Below, one piece after another: positions 1 through 10,166 of a DNA stretch of 64,000 nt; position 1 is the first letter of the stretch, and each line of letters begins with the position of its first letter. The stretch covers positions 868,001 to 932,000 of the forward strand of contig CAUEEP010000927.1 of assembly GCA_958450365.1 (NCBI GenBank). The letters are read 5' to 3'. The DNA is from Mesorhabditis belari. Its lineage: Eukaryota > Nematoda > Chromadorea > Rhabditida > Rhabditidae. The position numbers and the translations under genes are program-made. The notes under the pieces were generated by a model. That model saw nothing but the letters and a program-made list of their open reading frames with translations. It ran no database searches and was not told the DNA's origin.

Positions 1-410
1 TTTTTTTTGGATCTTTCTTTTCTATATTGCTTCTAAAGTTTAGTATTGCCAACTTGGGTGGTCAGAGACGGGAAATAAACTAAACGAGGGATAAAAAACG
101 TGAAGCAGCCGCTCCATCAATTTCCCGTATCAGATTCCCCATTTTATGACTGTGTTTTCAGAAAGTTGACAGAAAAAAAGAAAGGATTCTTGTTAAAAGT
201 AATGTTAAGGGTTTATTTGTTTTTTTTGAATCTTTCTTTTCTATATTGCTTCTAAAATTTAATACTGCCAACTTGGGTGGTCAGAGAAGGGAAATAGACT
301 AAATGGGGGATGAAAAACGTGAAGCAACCGCCCCATCAATTATTTCCCGTATCAGATTCCCCATTTTATGACTGTGTTTTCAGAAAGTTGATAGAAAAAA
401 AGGAAAAATC
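1..410. repeat. Direct tandem duplication, unit about 215 bp
   Basis: The first ~190 bases recur from about position 218 with few differences, including a poly-T start, an 'ACTTGGGTGGTCAGAGA' segment and a shared end 'ATGACTGTGTTTTCAGAAAG'. On the minus strand each copy has a short ORF beginning Met-Gly-Asn-Leu-Ile-Arg-Glu. The two differ by a 3-base indel, so both stay open, but no splice context supports translation. The left copy is cut by the window edge. Confidence 0.75.
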
Positions 411-445
411 CTTGTTAAAAGTAATTGTTAAAAGTTAAAATGTAC

Positions 446-537
446 TTGTAAAAAGTGCGAAATTCGGAGAACTCTGCCCGATCGATCATTGATCCATTTC
501 GTGGCTCAGCGAACAAACCCATGTACCACGGTTTCCC
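446..537 (-). CDS. Possible internal exon of an unidentified gene
   Basis: On the minus strand a good acceptor (CTCTTTTCAG) at 538-547 is followed by an open, protein-like stretch of about 30 codons beginning GKPWYMGLFAEPRNGS and passing through MIDRAEFSEF. A possible GT donor lies at 444-445. I do not recognise the family. No neighbouring exon with matching phase was found, and the gene would run off the left edge or be broken by the 1-410 duplication. It could be a relic exon. Confidence 0.3.
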
Positions 538-1128
538 CTGAAAAGAGATTTCAATTTCTTTAGTACTCACATTCACAAATCTTTTCTCAATCTACAGTAC
601 TCTTGGTTACCATCGAAAATCTTTACCAAAATCTTTACTAAAGTGTACTTTGTGTTCAAAGATGCAAATGCACTCTTTCTAGTGCATCTCTTTAATATTA
701 TCAACACTGAATTCGCCAGAAAGATTGTGTTTACACTTATAAGCACAAAATAAAACTCAAAACATGTCTGTCTACTTTTCCACAATCTATTTTTAGCCTT
801 CATTACATTCTCCCCAATGTCCAGTGTTTATTTAGACGATCAGACTAAACTATGATGCGAGATTATTTCTGGTGAAGGAGAAATTTTGAGTGATAGCTTG
901 AAAGAATGTATGAATTGAGTGCGAAAAAAAAAGCTGATATCAGTGCCCAATCCGTTCGCTAATCCATAGTTTCAAAGTATTTTCAAAAAAAAGAATTTCG
1001 TAGAATCGCTGGAATTCGGGAGAGAGAGAGAGGCGAAATGAGAAATTTTGGATCGGAGAAATCGATTGTTGTATCGCCTTTTTGTGGTATCGATGAGTTA
1101 GACTTTAATGTGTGCATAGAAATCTTTC

Positions 1129-1537
1129 TACCGTAAATACTGTAGTATTACCCCGCCCCCATAATGACGGTGCGGAGCGTTGCGTAGTCTAGCTTTGAAC
1201 GAGTTTTTCTCGAGACTGGTTTATGCTACAATGCGCGCTTAGGTATCAAAAAATAGCTGAAATTCAGGGCTATTTTTTGATACCAAAGATAATGATGGTG
1301 CGGAGTGTTGCGTAGTCTAGCTTTGGAAGCGTTTTTCTCGACACTGGTTTATGCTACAATGAGCGCTTAGGTATCAAAAAATAGCCCTGAATTTCAGCTA
1401 TTTTTTGATACCAAAGACGCATTTTTTGAAAGTACGGGTTGCTTGAAAGTACGCTTTGCAAAAAATGAAATACTAAAAAACTTTTACGACTACGCGACTG
1501 TACGAAGGGGTGGGGTACTATTACAGTATTTACGGTA
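1129..1537. mobile_element. MITE family A, copy A1 with internal duplication
   Basis: Bounded by inverted ends TACCGTAAATACTG (left) and CAGTATTTACGGTA (right), each starting at a TA dinucleotide. No coding capacity. A ~128-bp interior block (GCGTAGTCTAGCTTTG to TTTTTGATACC) is present twice in tandem, making this copy longer than the ~270-bp norm in this window. The interior holds a small hairpin, CTGAAATTCAG. TA targets and short inverted ends suggest a Tc1/mariner-type non-autonomous element; that is an inference. Confidence 0.8.
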
Positions 1538-1993
1538 TTCTTACATCAATACTCCAAATTACCTTATTTACTGACAATAAGTGATAGAAAAAGATCAATT
1601 CTTTCTTTAAATTTATGCTTTTAATTCTCAAAAATATTAGTAATTACCAAATTGCCAAAGAAATTCGTATAAGCTTTCATCTCTCGAATACTCGGCGCAT
1701 CGCTTGTCGTGTAACCCTCATCAAAGCTTAGAACAATATTCTTTCTAAAGAAATATTTTACTTAACAATAAGAAGTTGTGATTTTCAATTGTAAACATTT
1801 AAAGTGCACTTTTTGGGGAAAAACTTACGGTAGTACATATAAAAGTACACATGACGCCGAGAAGATAATGATCGAGAGAAGCTGAAAGTTTCGAGGGAAT
1901 AAACAAAGCTTTTAATGATATGGAAAACTAGGGAAATTTGCATTTAAACATGTAAATTCATAATCTTAATTAGATTTTTTTCCTTAACCAACC

Positions 1994-2063
1994 GTCACGA
2001 GGAGTGGACTTCGGGCAATCGCTCGGCCGATCAGACCCGCTTGTCGGCTAAGCCACATGCCTG
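1994..2063 (-). other. Degenerate tRNA-like sequence (possible SINE head)
   Basis: Read on the minus strand, CATGTGGCTTAGCCGACAAG resembles a Pol III A box and D arm. About 35 bases on, GATTGCCCGAAGTCC resembles a decayed B box. The order and spacing match the better-preserved unit at 56,449-56,524. No intact cloverleaf can be drawn, so it is not called as a tRNA gene. Confidence 0.3.
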
Positions 2064-2189
2064 GAAAAAAAATGGGGTTTATGTAAATTAAATTTTAATT
2101 TAATGCACATTAAGATCTAAACTTCTGCATATCAGTTTTGAACTTTCTTTTTTTTCTAAGAAAAGCAATTCCAAGAGCGATTGGGTTTA

Positions 2190-2597
2190 TTTGGATTCAA
2201 AAGAGGAAGAGGAAGAGGAGAACTCAAAAGAGGAAGAGGAAGAGGAGAACTCAAAGGAGGAAGAGGAAGAGGAGAACTCAAAGGAGGAAGAGGAAGAGGA
2301 GAACTCAAAGGAGGAAGAGGAAGAGGAGAACTCAAAGGAGGAAGAGGAAGAGGAGAACTCAAAGGGAGGAAGAGGGAAGAGGGAGAACTCAAAAGAGGAA
2401 GAGGAAGAGGAGAACTCAAAAGAGGAAGAGGAAGAGGAGAACTCAAAAGAGGAAGAGGAAGAGGAAGAGGAGAACTCAAAGGAGGAAGAGGAAGAGGAGA
2501 ACTCAAAAGAGGAAGAGGAAGAGGAGAACTCAAAAGAGGAAGAGGAAGAGGAAGAGGAGAACTCAAAGGAGGAAGAGGAAGAGGAAGAGGAGAACAA
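2190..2597. repeat. GA-rich minisatellite, 27-bp unit
   Basis: About 15 units built on GAACTCAAAAGAGGAAGAGG plus GAA/GAG triplets; some units are lengthened by 6 bp. The period is a multiple of three, so several frames on both strands stay open and give Glu/Lys-, Arg/Gly- and Ser/Phe-repeat translations. No start context, splice site or non-repetitive coding flank was seen, so it is treated as a polypurine repeat and not a gene. Confidence 0.85.
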
Positions 2598-3056
2598 GAG
2601 ATGGAAATGGATTGAGTTGAAAGTTCAACTAGTCCTTAACTAGTTCAACTGAAATGTTTCAGTTTGATGTGAATAAATCAGACTGATAATATATTTCAAT
2701 ATCATAAATGTAATGTAAAGCTAGGAAATCGGACCACCAAGTTCAATAATAAAAGAAAAGAAATGGGGAAAAGATTGGACTGGAGAATGGTCGAAAATGA
2801 ATGAAATGGGGATGAAAGAATGGAAAGAAATAAAAGAAATGAAAGACGAGAGACAGAACAACACGTGTGCCAAATTTATCACCCACACATCCACACTCAC
2901 AACTCACTAGAGAGGAAGAAGCTGGCTCAGGTTTGGTTATGCTGTTAGTTTGATCTCCTAGATCAAAATTGATATTAGTTTGTCCAGAAAGTCTACTATT
3001 TTAGACTTATTTTGGTTTCGGTTCCAGAAATGTATTTCAAAGTCTACTATCTTTGT

Positions 3057-3485
3057 TGATTGTTGATAAAGAAGGCTCTGGAACAAAACTAGTGCTCATC
3101 TTTTTGAGTCTGGTTCAGAGATGTTCTAAGCAAGCCAGGACCTGGCTTTGGCTTTGATTTACCTCAATAACTCTGAACTAAACTAAAGCTAGTACTTGTC
3201 TAGAATCAAATTTAATAATCTGAATAAGTTTTCTTTATAGCCAAAAGGGGAGAGCATTGATTCTGACGCTGATCGGTGAATTTTTCAAGAAAATGGGTCA
3301 AAGTTTATTTTGCAAATAGGAAAATTAAGTTAGATTTATTAAGAAGAAATTGTTGATAAAGAATGCTATGAAGCAAAACTTGTGCTCATCTTTTTGAGGC
3401 TGGTTCAGAGATGTTCTAAGCAAGCCAGGACCTGGCTTTGGCCTTGATTTACCTCAATAACGCTGAACTAATGTTTATCTAGTTC
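3057..3485. repeat. Dispersed repeat, two tandem copies
   Basis: Two related blocks, 3,057-3,222 and 3,350-3,485, carry TGTTGATAAAGAA, TCTAAGCAAGCCAGGACCTG and TTACCTCAATAAC. Between them (3,232-3,345) lies a segment starting TTTTCTTTATAGCCAAAAGG. The same ordered set recurs at 5,396-5,705. No terminal inverted repeats are visible. Confidence 0.75.
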
Positions 3486-4830
3486 TCTTTTCTTAATACT
3501 ATACCTAAATATGTCTAATCCTTAACTAGACATGGTAATTGGTATATTAAAGTCGTTTAAATGATACACAATAACGTAGGATCACATATTATACTGGCCA
3601 CAACCACTCCATAACCTGATGGATTCATTTGAACTTTGAAAGCTATTTCTTTAAACCTTCATTCACCTCTAAATAGCAAGCTTTAGTAAAGATGACAAGA
3701 AAAAGTAAGGAAAAGTTTAGACACAAAAAATCGTGCTGAAAGTTGAAGTTGATTTCCTCATTTACCCTTCTGAGTCTTGCCTCTTCTCTCCTTTCCCTTT
3801 TCATATGAATTCAAATTCCCAAGCACTCAAAAAGACCCTATTATTTCTTAATTCAAAGCCAAGCTAAAAATTTCAATTGTCAAGACGCAGAATTTGATGA
3901 GATATCGAATCGAATTGAGATATCGATGAATCACCGCTAATTTTGACACCTTTAGGGTCCATTTCAGTAAAAACGAAAAGATTTTTTTCTTAAGACAAAC
4001 GACATTCAGCCTTGTGATCTGTAATAAGAAAGAGAATGGAAAAGATCGAATGAAGATACATTTGTCGAGGATCGCTTGAGAAATGAGTCTCGAATCGAGG
4101 TGAGGAAAGATTACTTTAGAGAAGGGAAATTGATGATTTGAAAGGAATCAAATAGATTTCGGGGACAAAGAATGCATTGGTAGATGATAAAAATAACTAT
4201 TTTTTTAGAGGAATGCTTCGGTGAAGGTGGTAGGCAAACATTGAGATTCTGGGGAATAGAGGCAGTTTCACTGTGAATTTCGTTTGAACTTGCGGTACCG
4301 GAAAATCTAAGAAAACTTCAGTCAAAGAGCAGATGAGGTAACAAAAACAAACTCAATGATTTAAAAAAGGATTAATAGTAGCTCATTTTCATTGGCTTAC
4401 CAAGCTCTTAAGCTCATTGTCAGTTTAAGTAAACTAAAATTATTATTAAAGCTTTGAACTCTTGAATCAAAACTGTTAAAGCTTTGAGTGACTCAATTGA
4501 ATTGAAAAGAGAAGACTGACAATGAGTGAATAAGATAAAATAAAGGAAATGGGGAAAGGAAAGGGGAATTTGGTGCAATTGGTGGGTTTGGGGGGAGTGA
4601 AGAGATGGGAATGGGATAGAACTGGGCCTCATCGGCTTTCCCTTTGCACCCTAATGAGATATGTATACCCTCTTTCCCCATTATCCCTCAACCAATCATT
4701 GCCACTCATCATTTCCAGTGAACCAACAAATTAAACTGTTTAGTTAACTTGAAAATTTGCTATCCATAAGCTTCTAAAGCTAGAAAATGACCCAGTTTAA
4801 CAAGATTTTCTCAACCTTTGAGCTTTTGCT

Positions 4831-5932
4831 TTAGGTCAGCTTTTGAAAAAGGAAAAAGGCTAAAAAGTCAATTTTAGTTTTCAAAAGCTCTTTCCGTGGA
4901 TATTTTTTTGCTTTAGCTGCTGAGTGCCGTGTATTCTGATCTGCACAAGGCTCAAAGCGGATAAAAGAATTAACAATGGAAGGCGACATCTCGGCACCTA
5001 TTTCAAAGTCGTGTTCTTGGGAGAAAAGCAGTTTGGGTACGAATTAATTAACTAGACTTACTTATCCATTGAGTTACAGGAAATCTTTGCATCAAAGTTC
5101 AAAAGTTCGTGAGTTCAAAAAAGATCAATGAAATCAAATTGATCAAATTGACTTAAAACGTTAAAACAGCACAGTAGACAAGAAATTCTTTCAAAAGCTG
5201 GTGACCATTTAGGTGTCAATAAGGTCATTTTCCTATCAATAATATGGAAAGATGGGTGGAAAAAGATTAAGATGAGAAAAGAAATGAAATGGAGAAGAAA
5301 TGGAGAAGAAATGGAGAAGGGGGAGAAGCTCTTCCACTTATCACTTCCCTTCACGTCTTTCACAGGGGAACACGGCCCTAAATCGCCTCACAAATCAGTT
5401 TTCTTTATAGCCAAAAGGGGAGAGCATTGATTCTGACGCTGACCGGTGAATTTTCCAAGAAAATAGGTCAAAGTTTATTTTACAAATAGGAAAATAGAAA
5501 ATAGTTAGATTTAGGAAAATAGTTAGATTTATTAAGAAGAAATTGTTGATAAAGAATGCTATGAAGAAAAACTTGTGCTCTTCTTTTTGAGTCTGGCTCA
5601 GAGATGTTCTAAGCAAGCCAGGACCTGACTTTGGCCTTGATTTACCTCAATAACTCTGAACTAAACTAGAGCTAGTACTTGTCTAGAATCAAATTTAATA
5701 ATCTAGCCAATCAATTCAAACTCTTGCTACTAAATCAAGTTATGAGAATGGCTCTAAATCGAGATTCAATTAGAAAACATGCTTCAGTACTTTTCCTTTT
5801 AAAGATTTATCAAATCAACTTACCAACTCGTTGTTTCTTGAGACTGATGAGTGGCTCGAATTCCATTTTCACGAAATTCTCATTTCGTTGATCGGAATCT
5901 AATGACGAGGATGGAGTTTCGCTGATACTCAT
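4831..5932 (-). CDS. Possible two-exon small gene, unknown function
   Basis: Exon 1 (5,824-5,932) starts MSISETPSSSLDSDQ, reads LISLKKQRV and ends at a strong donor G|GTAAGTTG in phase 1. A TTCTAG acceptor lies 4 bases before the ATG, compatible with trans-splicing. Exon 2 (4,831-5,015) begins after the weak acceptor CTCCCAAG with the two bases needed to finish the codon. It runs EHDFEIGAEMSP to a TAA, for 97 residues in all. No domain, signal peptide or membrane segment is visible and no family is recognised. The phase match is the main support. The intron carries the repeat at 5,396-5,705. It may instead be chance or a fragment. Confidence 0.35.
5396..5705. repeat. Dispersed repeat, third copy
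   Basis: Closely matches 3,232-3,485, from TTTTCTTTATAGCCAAAAGG through TCTAAGCAAGCCAGGACCTG. It also extends into TACTTGTCTAGAATCAAATT, which copy 1 has at 3,193-3,222. On the minus strand the segment near 5,402-5,450 can be read as a short peptide ending SVRINALPFWL-stop, also readable in the earlier copy. This may be an old duplicated exon, but no splice phase supports it. Confidence 0.7.
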
Positions 5933-7335
5933 AAATCTAGAACGTCTTGAATTTTGAACAAGTAAAAGGACAAGTAACAAGGACAAGTACAAGTAAGATA
6001 TTCAAGAGAGAATGTAAAAATGGACATTGATCTGATAGAGTCTACAGCTGTTGTGACCCAAACGAAAGGGATAAGAACTTTTTTTAAAGATTTAGCCTTA
6101 AAAAACAATAAGACAAATAGCTTCAATTGATCAGTTTAAGCTCTACTGTGGTTAAAAGATAAGTTTGGATAAGAAAACGATAAATGTTTATAGTTTTAAT
6201 AGCTAGATCACTTTAAACTAGTGAAAGAGATTGGGATGTGGTTCAAGAATGGCCCCAAGAATGGCCACTTAGTGAACCAAATTGTCTAAAGGGGATCTTT
6301 GGGTGCTTTATAGACTTATCATAGTGCTTTAATGATCGATCAAAAGTGAATCAAGCTTCCTAAGAAATAGACTTCTTCTTAAAATCTTTCCCTCAAGAAG
6401 TAGCTGACCCAAAACACCCATAAAAATCCGCAGGCGATTGATAAATTTTTATTGTGTTTGCCCATTTTTAAGACTTTGTCTTTCTTCGTGAACTTTGAGC
6501 TTTATTTTGAAATCATTTTCTTTAGAAGATATTGTTCAAAAAGGAGGAATTCATGGGAGCACAAAACAGTAGAAATGAAAGAAGAAATAGACGGTGTCAA
6601 TCATTGAATTGGCTTCTCTTTTTGCTTTCCCTTTAACTCTCCTTCATGAAAAGATTCGGGCATAAACAATGGGAGAAAAATCGGCAAAAAAGACTATAGA
6701 TGATTGATTTTATGGAAACGGTTGGAAATTGGTAAAATATCAAAGTAAAATCTAGAGTTTAATCTCTAATTAATCTCTAATTACAACTTGAGTCAAATAG
6801 GGCTAAGATTTAGCTCTAGCTTCTAACTCTAGCTTTCTTTTAGCATTTTCAAATGAAAAATTTTGAAACAGTACTAGTTTTTTTTTGTTTTAAAGCTACA
6901 TTACTACTTTAAGGTAAATTAAATTGTCTTTATAATCGTAGCCAGACTTTAATTTTTAAGGAAACTCTTTGCAAAAATACAATTGAGTTAAATGAATGGC
7001 CAAAACAAGCTTTCTGGGTGAATAAAATTGTGATTAGATGACTCATCAAAGCACAGAAAGCTCGAGAAGTGATTCCCGGATGAGCAAGATTGTTTAAAAC
7101 ATCTAAAAGGTGAGGGGTTCATTGAGATAGACAAGTTTACAAAGACAAAGAGACGATCATCACTTTTGACGGCCAAATGATTGGGCCATGACAGGGGAAC
7201 AGGAAAAGAAAGAAGAAAGGCCATTCTTGAACCACATCCCAATCTCTTTCACTCAAAGAAATCAACTTTGTCGAACATTTTATAATGTTGACAAAGATTT
7301 GGTTCTTAATCTCAAGTTTGTCTATAGTAGAACAA

Positions 7336-7478
7336 GCATTAAAAGCAGAGCCGTTTTAAAAGCAGTTTTATTAAAAGAGGAATTTGAATTTGGATCGATT
7401 CTCACTAAAATCGAGTGAGAATCGATCCAAATTCCACTTTTAATAAAACTGCTTTTAAAACGGCTCTGCTTTTAATGT
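7336..7478. repeat. Foldback (hairpin) sequence, arms about 65 bp
   Basis: GCATTAAAAGCAGAGCCG on the left is answered by CGGCTCTGCTTTTAATG on the right. Pairing runs inward through GGATCGATTCTCAC to a loop of only a few bases around 7,403-7,410. There are minor bulges. No TA or other flanking duplication is evident. It may be a small foldback transposon relic or the trace of an inverted local duplication. Confidence 0.7.
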
Positions 7479-8355
7479 TAATGCTAATCAAATTATTGGA
7501 AGATTTTGAAAAAATAGATTAGTAGACATGTCAGTAAAGTTGTGATTAACACGTGTTGGATGATCTGGGGAAAGGCTTCATCGAACATGTGCTATTGAGT
7601 TCATTCCAAGGACCGCATTCCCATTTCTTTTGTCTTAAAGAAGAAAAATGAACTTTGTGACTTGTGTTTATTGAAAAAAAAGAGAGCTCACAACAAATGA
7701 TTCATGAAAAATCAAACAACAGATAATTTGTAAAAGAAAATATTAGGAAAAAGTGAGTCGAGAAATTCTTTTGTCGTATAGATTTTGATTGAAAGCATTG
7801 AAAGCTTTCATTGTTGTTGCTATTGTTATTTTTGATTCTAGAGTTGATCTGTCTTCGCACTTAGATGTTCCTATTTTGAAAATGACAAAATCATAATTGC
7901 ATGCAATTCAAGTGTTGATAAAGATTTATTATCACCGTTTTATCATTGTTCTTTTTTGCTTCAAAATCAACGTCTTTTTAAGGCATGGTGATCGCGTCTT
8001 AGCTGAAAATTGGGTCATTAAAATGTTAAAATCGAAATTTTTATAAATAAATGATATTTTGTTTATTGCTATTATTGCTAAGTATTGCTTAAAACTCTCC
8101 TAAAGCCAAATTGATCATGAAATGCTTACCATTCATTTGGTTAGAAATGAACCAAAGCTTTTCATTGTTTATGAGGAAAAAAAGAGTGGGTAATTTGCTT
8201 AATTATCCGTTGTATTCGAAGCACCAAAATTTTTCTCCGTTTCTTTACACTTCTGTTTCAAATGCCGTATTCTCTCTATAAAAACGGTAAATAAAAAAAG
8301 CAGTTTTATTGGCAGGGTACTTGTAACTAGGATTTTATAATATCTATTAGAATTA

Positions 8356-8577
8356 TACTGTATTTTCTCTAATAGTAGTGCAACCCGCCGAGCCGAGTTG
8401 GTGACTATTTTACGGTTTTCAAGCTTCCGCAGAAGCTCAATACTCAAAACCCGCACTAGATCTCATCGTCAGCTACATTTTCCGATCCCACATCGATAGG
8501 TTCTGATAAGCGGTTCTCGAGATTTCGAGGAATTTAGGCGACGCTTAGGGTGCACTACTATTAGAGAAAATAGGGTA
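8356..8577. mobile_element. MITE family B, copy B1
   Basis: About 220 bp with inverted ends of the form TACCGTATTTTCTCTAATAG and CTATTAGAGAAAATACGGTA (here slightly mutated), starting at TA. The interior holds CGAGCCGAGTTG, CAGCTACATTTTCCGA and GCGGTTCTCGAGATTTCGAG, seen in every family-B copy in the window. No ORF. It is followed (8,578-8,645) by a tail ending in another right terminus, then the 68-bp linker and copy B2. Confidence 0.85.
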
Positions 8578-8787
8578 TGCAGTTTTTAACACATTCGCCA
8601 CTATACAGCCCACTTTTCTACACTACTATTAGAGAAAATACGGTATATAAAAAAGCAATTTTATTGGCAGGATACTTGTAACTAGGATTTTATAATATCT
8701 ATTAGAATTATACCGTATTTTCTCTAATAGTAGTGCACCCCGACGAGCCGAGTTACTATTTTACGGTTTCCAAGCTTTCGCAGAAGC
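8578..8787. mobile_element. Family-B tail, linker and truncated copy B2
   Basis: 8,578-8,645 (starting GCAGTTTTTAACACATTCGC) ends in a stand-alone right terminus. 8,646-8,710 is the linker AAGCAATTTTATTGGCAGGA to TCTATTAGAATTA, shared with 8,290-8,355, 35,584-35,647 and 39,273-39,337. 8,711-8,787 is the left third of a family-B element, truncated after GCAGAAGC. The tail occurs again at 36,116-36,183. Confidence 0.75.
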
Positions 8788-8975
8788 TTTAGAAGCAGAA
8801 GCAGAAATTGATCACGAACTGCCTACCATTCATTTGGTTAGCAATGAACCAAAGCTTTTCATTGTTTGTGAGAAAAAAAGAGCGGGTAATTTGCTTCATT
8901 ATTCGTATTCGTATTAGCGTATTAGCTTTTGAATATTAGCGTATTAGCGTATTAGCTTTTGAAACGGTGTTTGCG

Positions 8976-9296
8976 AGCGACAATGCTGTGGCCCACTTCG
9001 AGGCTACACAATGCTGTGGCCCACTTCGAGGCTACACAATGCTGTGGCCCACTTCGAGGCTACACAATGCTGTGGCCCACTTCGAGGCTACACAATGCTG
9101 TGGCCCACTTCGAGGCACACATTTGGCCCACTTCGAGGCTACAAATGCTGTGGCCCACCGAGGCTCAAACCACCGAGGCTACACAATGGCCCATTCGGGC
9201 TACACAATGCTGTGGCCCACTTCGAGGCTACACATTGCTGTGGCCCATTTCGAGGCTACACAATGCTGTGGCCCACTTCGAGGCTACACAATGCAC
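8976..9296. repeat. GC-rich minisatellite, 28-bp unit
   Basis: About 12 units of CAATGCTGTGGCCCACTTCG plus AGGCTACA. The outer units are nearly identical and a central stretch (9,115-9,195) is degenerate and shortened. It is much richer in GC than its surroundings. ORFs across it are open only because of the repeat. Confidence 0.9.
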
Positions 9297-10166
9297 GTTG
9301 TCGATAATTTCAATCGGGTTCGTTTCAAAAGCTAAACGTCGAATACGTATTAATTATCCGTATTCGACGCACCAAAATTTTCCTCCGTTTCTTTACACTT
9401 CTGTTTCAAAGATATTCAATGAAATGAGGAAATATTTGTTGCATTTTAAGTTGAGAAACGTTATATCGTAGGCAAATTTCGCATCGTTATATCAAGAATA
9501 TCGTTATATCGAACATTGAGGGTTGTTTTTTTGTCATTTTATATGAGGCTCACTGAGCATGATCATCATTATATCGAGAGTCGACTGTACTTTTTGGTTT
9601 TTTTGAATGAGTTCGAGTGAAAGTGAGATTGAATACCTTGAGACTCCATAGAAGATACACAAATGCTGGGAATGGGCGAGAAATTCAAACTCCAACTGCC
9701 TTCAGAAATCGCTGAACCAAAAATTTATGTCAAAGCCATATTCAGACAAGTTCAGACTCAAGTTGAGCTCAGAAAAAAACGACTTTCACTTGAAAATATG
9801 AGTGTCGAGTGTTAACAGAGTTCCTCGAATGATCATTTCAAAAGAGGGATTTGAAAAAAAGTTGAAAAGGGAGCTGTTCAAAGGAGAATCTTGCATACGA
9901 TTATTGGTGAATGAAAAAAAGAGGGGAAAGAAATTGAATGGTGGAAAGGGGATAAAGGGGGCGAGTCTGGGAAGAGTCTGGGAAGAAAGGATCAAACAAA
10001 ACTATCATCTCCTTTTCCCTTATTCTTGAACTCTTCATCCATTCCCTCACAAAAACAATCTCAAAACCTTTGCTGTTTCAATTATTATGAGCACTCAGCT
10101 TTATCGCCTTGAACCACCTTTTTTGGGATGAATATTGTCTAAATAGAAAGACAATAAAATTTTGAA

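Noticed and set aside
2138..2643. Long overlapping ORFs on both strands with Glu/Lys, Arg/Gly or Ser/Phe repeats
   Set aside because: They arise from a 27-bp repeat whose period is a multiple of three. No unique coding flank or splice context.
4020..4244. Two plus-strand exon-like stretches (NEDTFVEDRLRNESRIE before a GTGAGG donor; RNASVKVVGKH-stop after TTTTTTAG)
   Set aside because: Phase agrees, but the first exon has no start or convincing acceptor and the total is very short; left as unproven.
8959..9471. 170-codon ORF on the plus strand
   Set aside because: It runs through the 28-bp minisatellite in shifting frames and into non-coding repeat DNA; no splice sites or domain.
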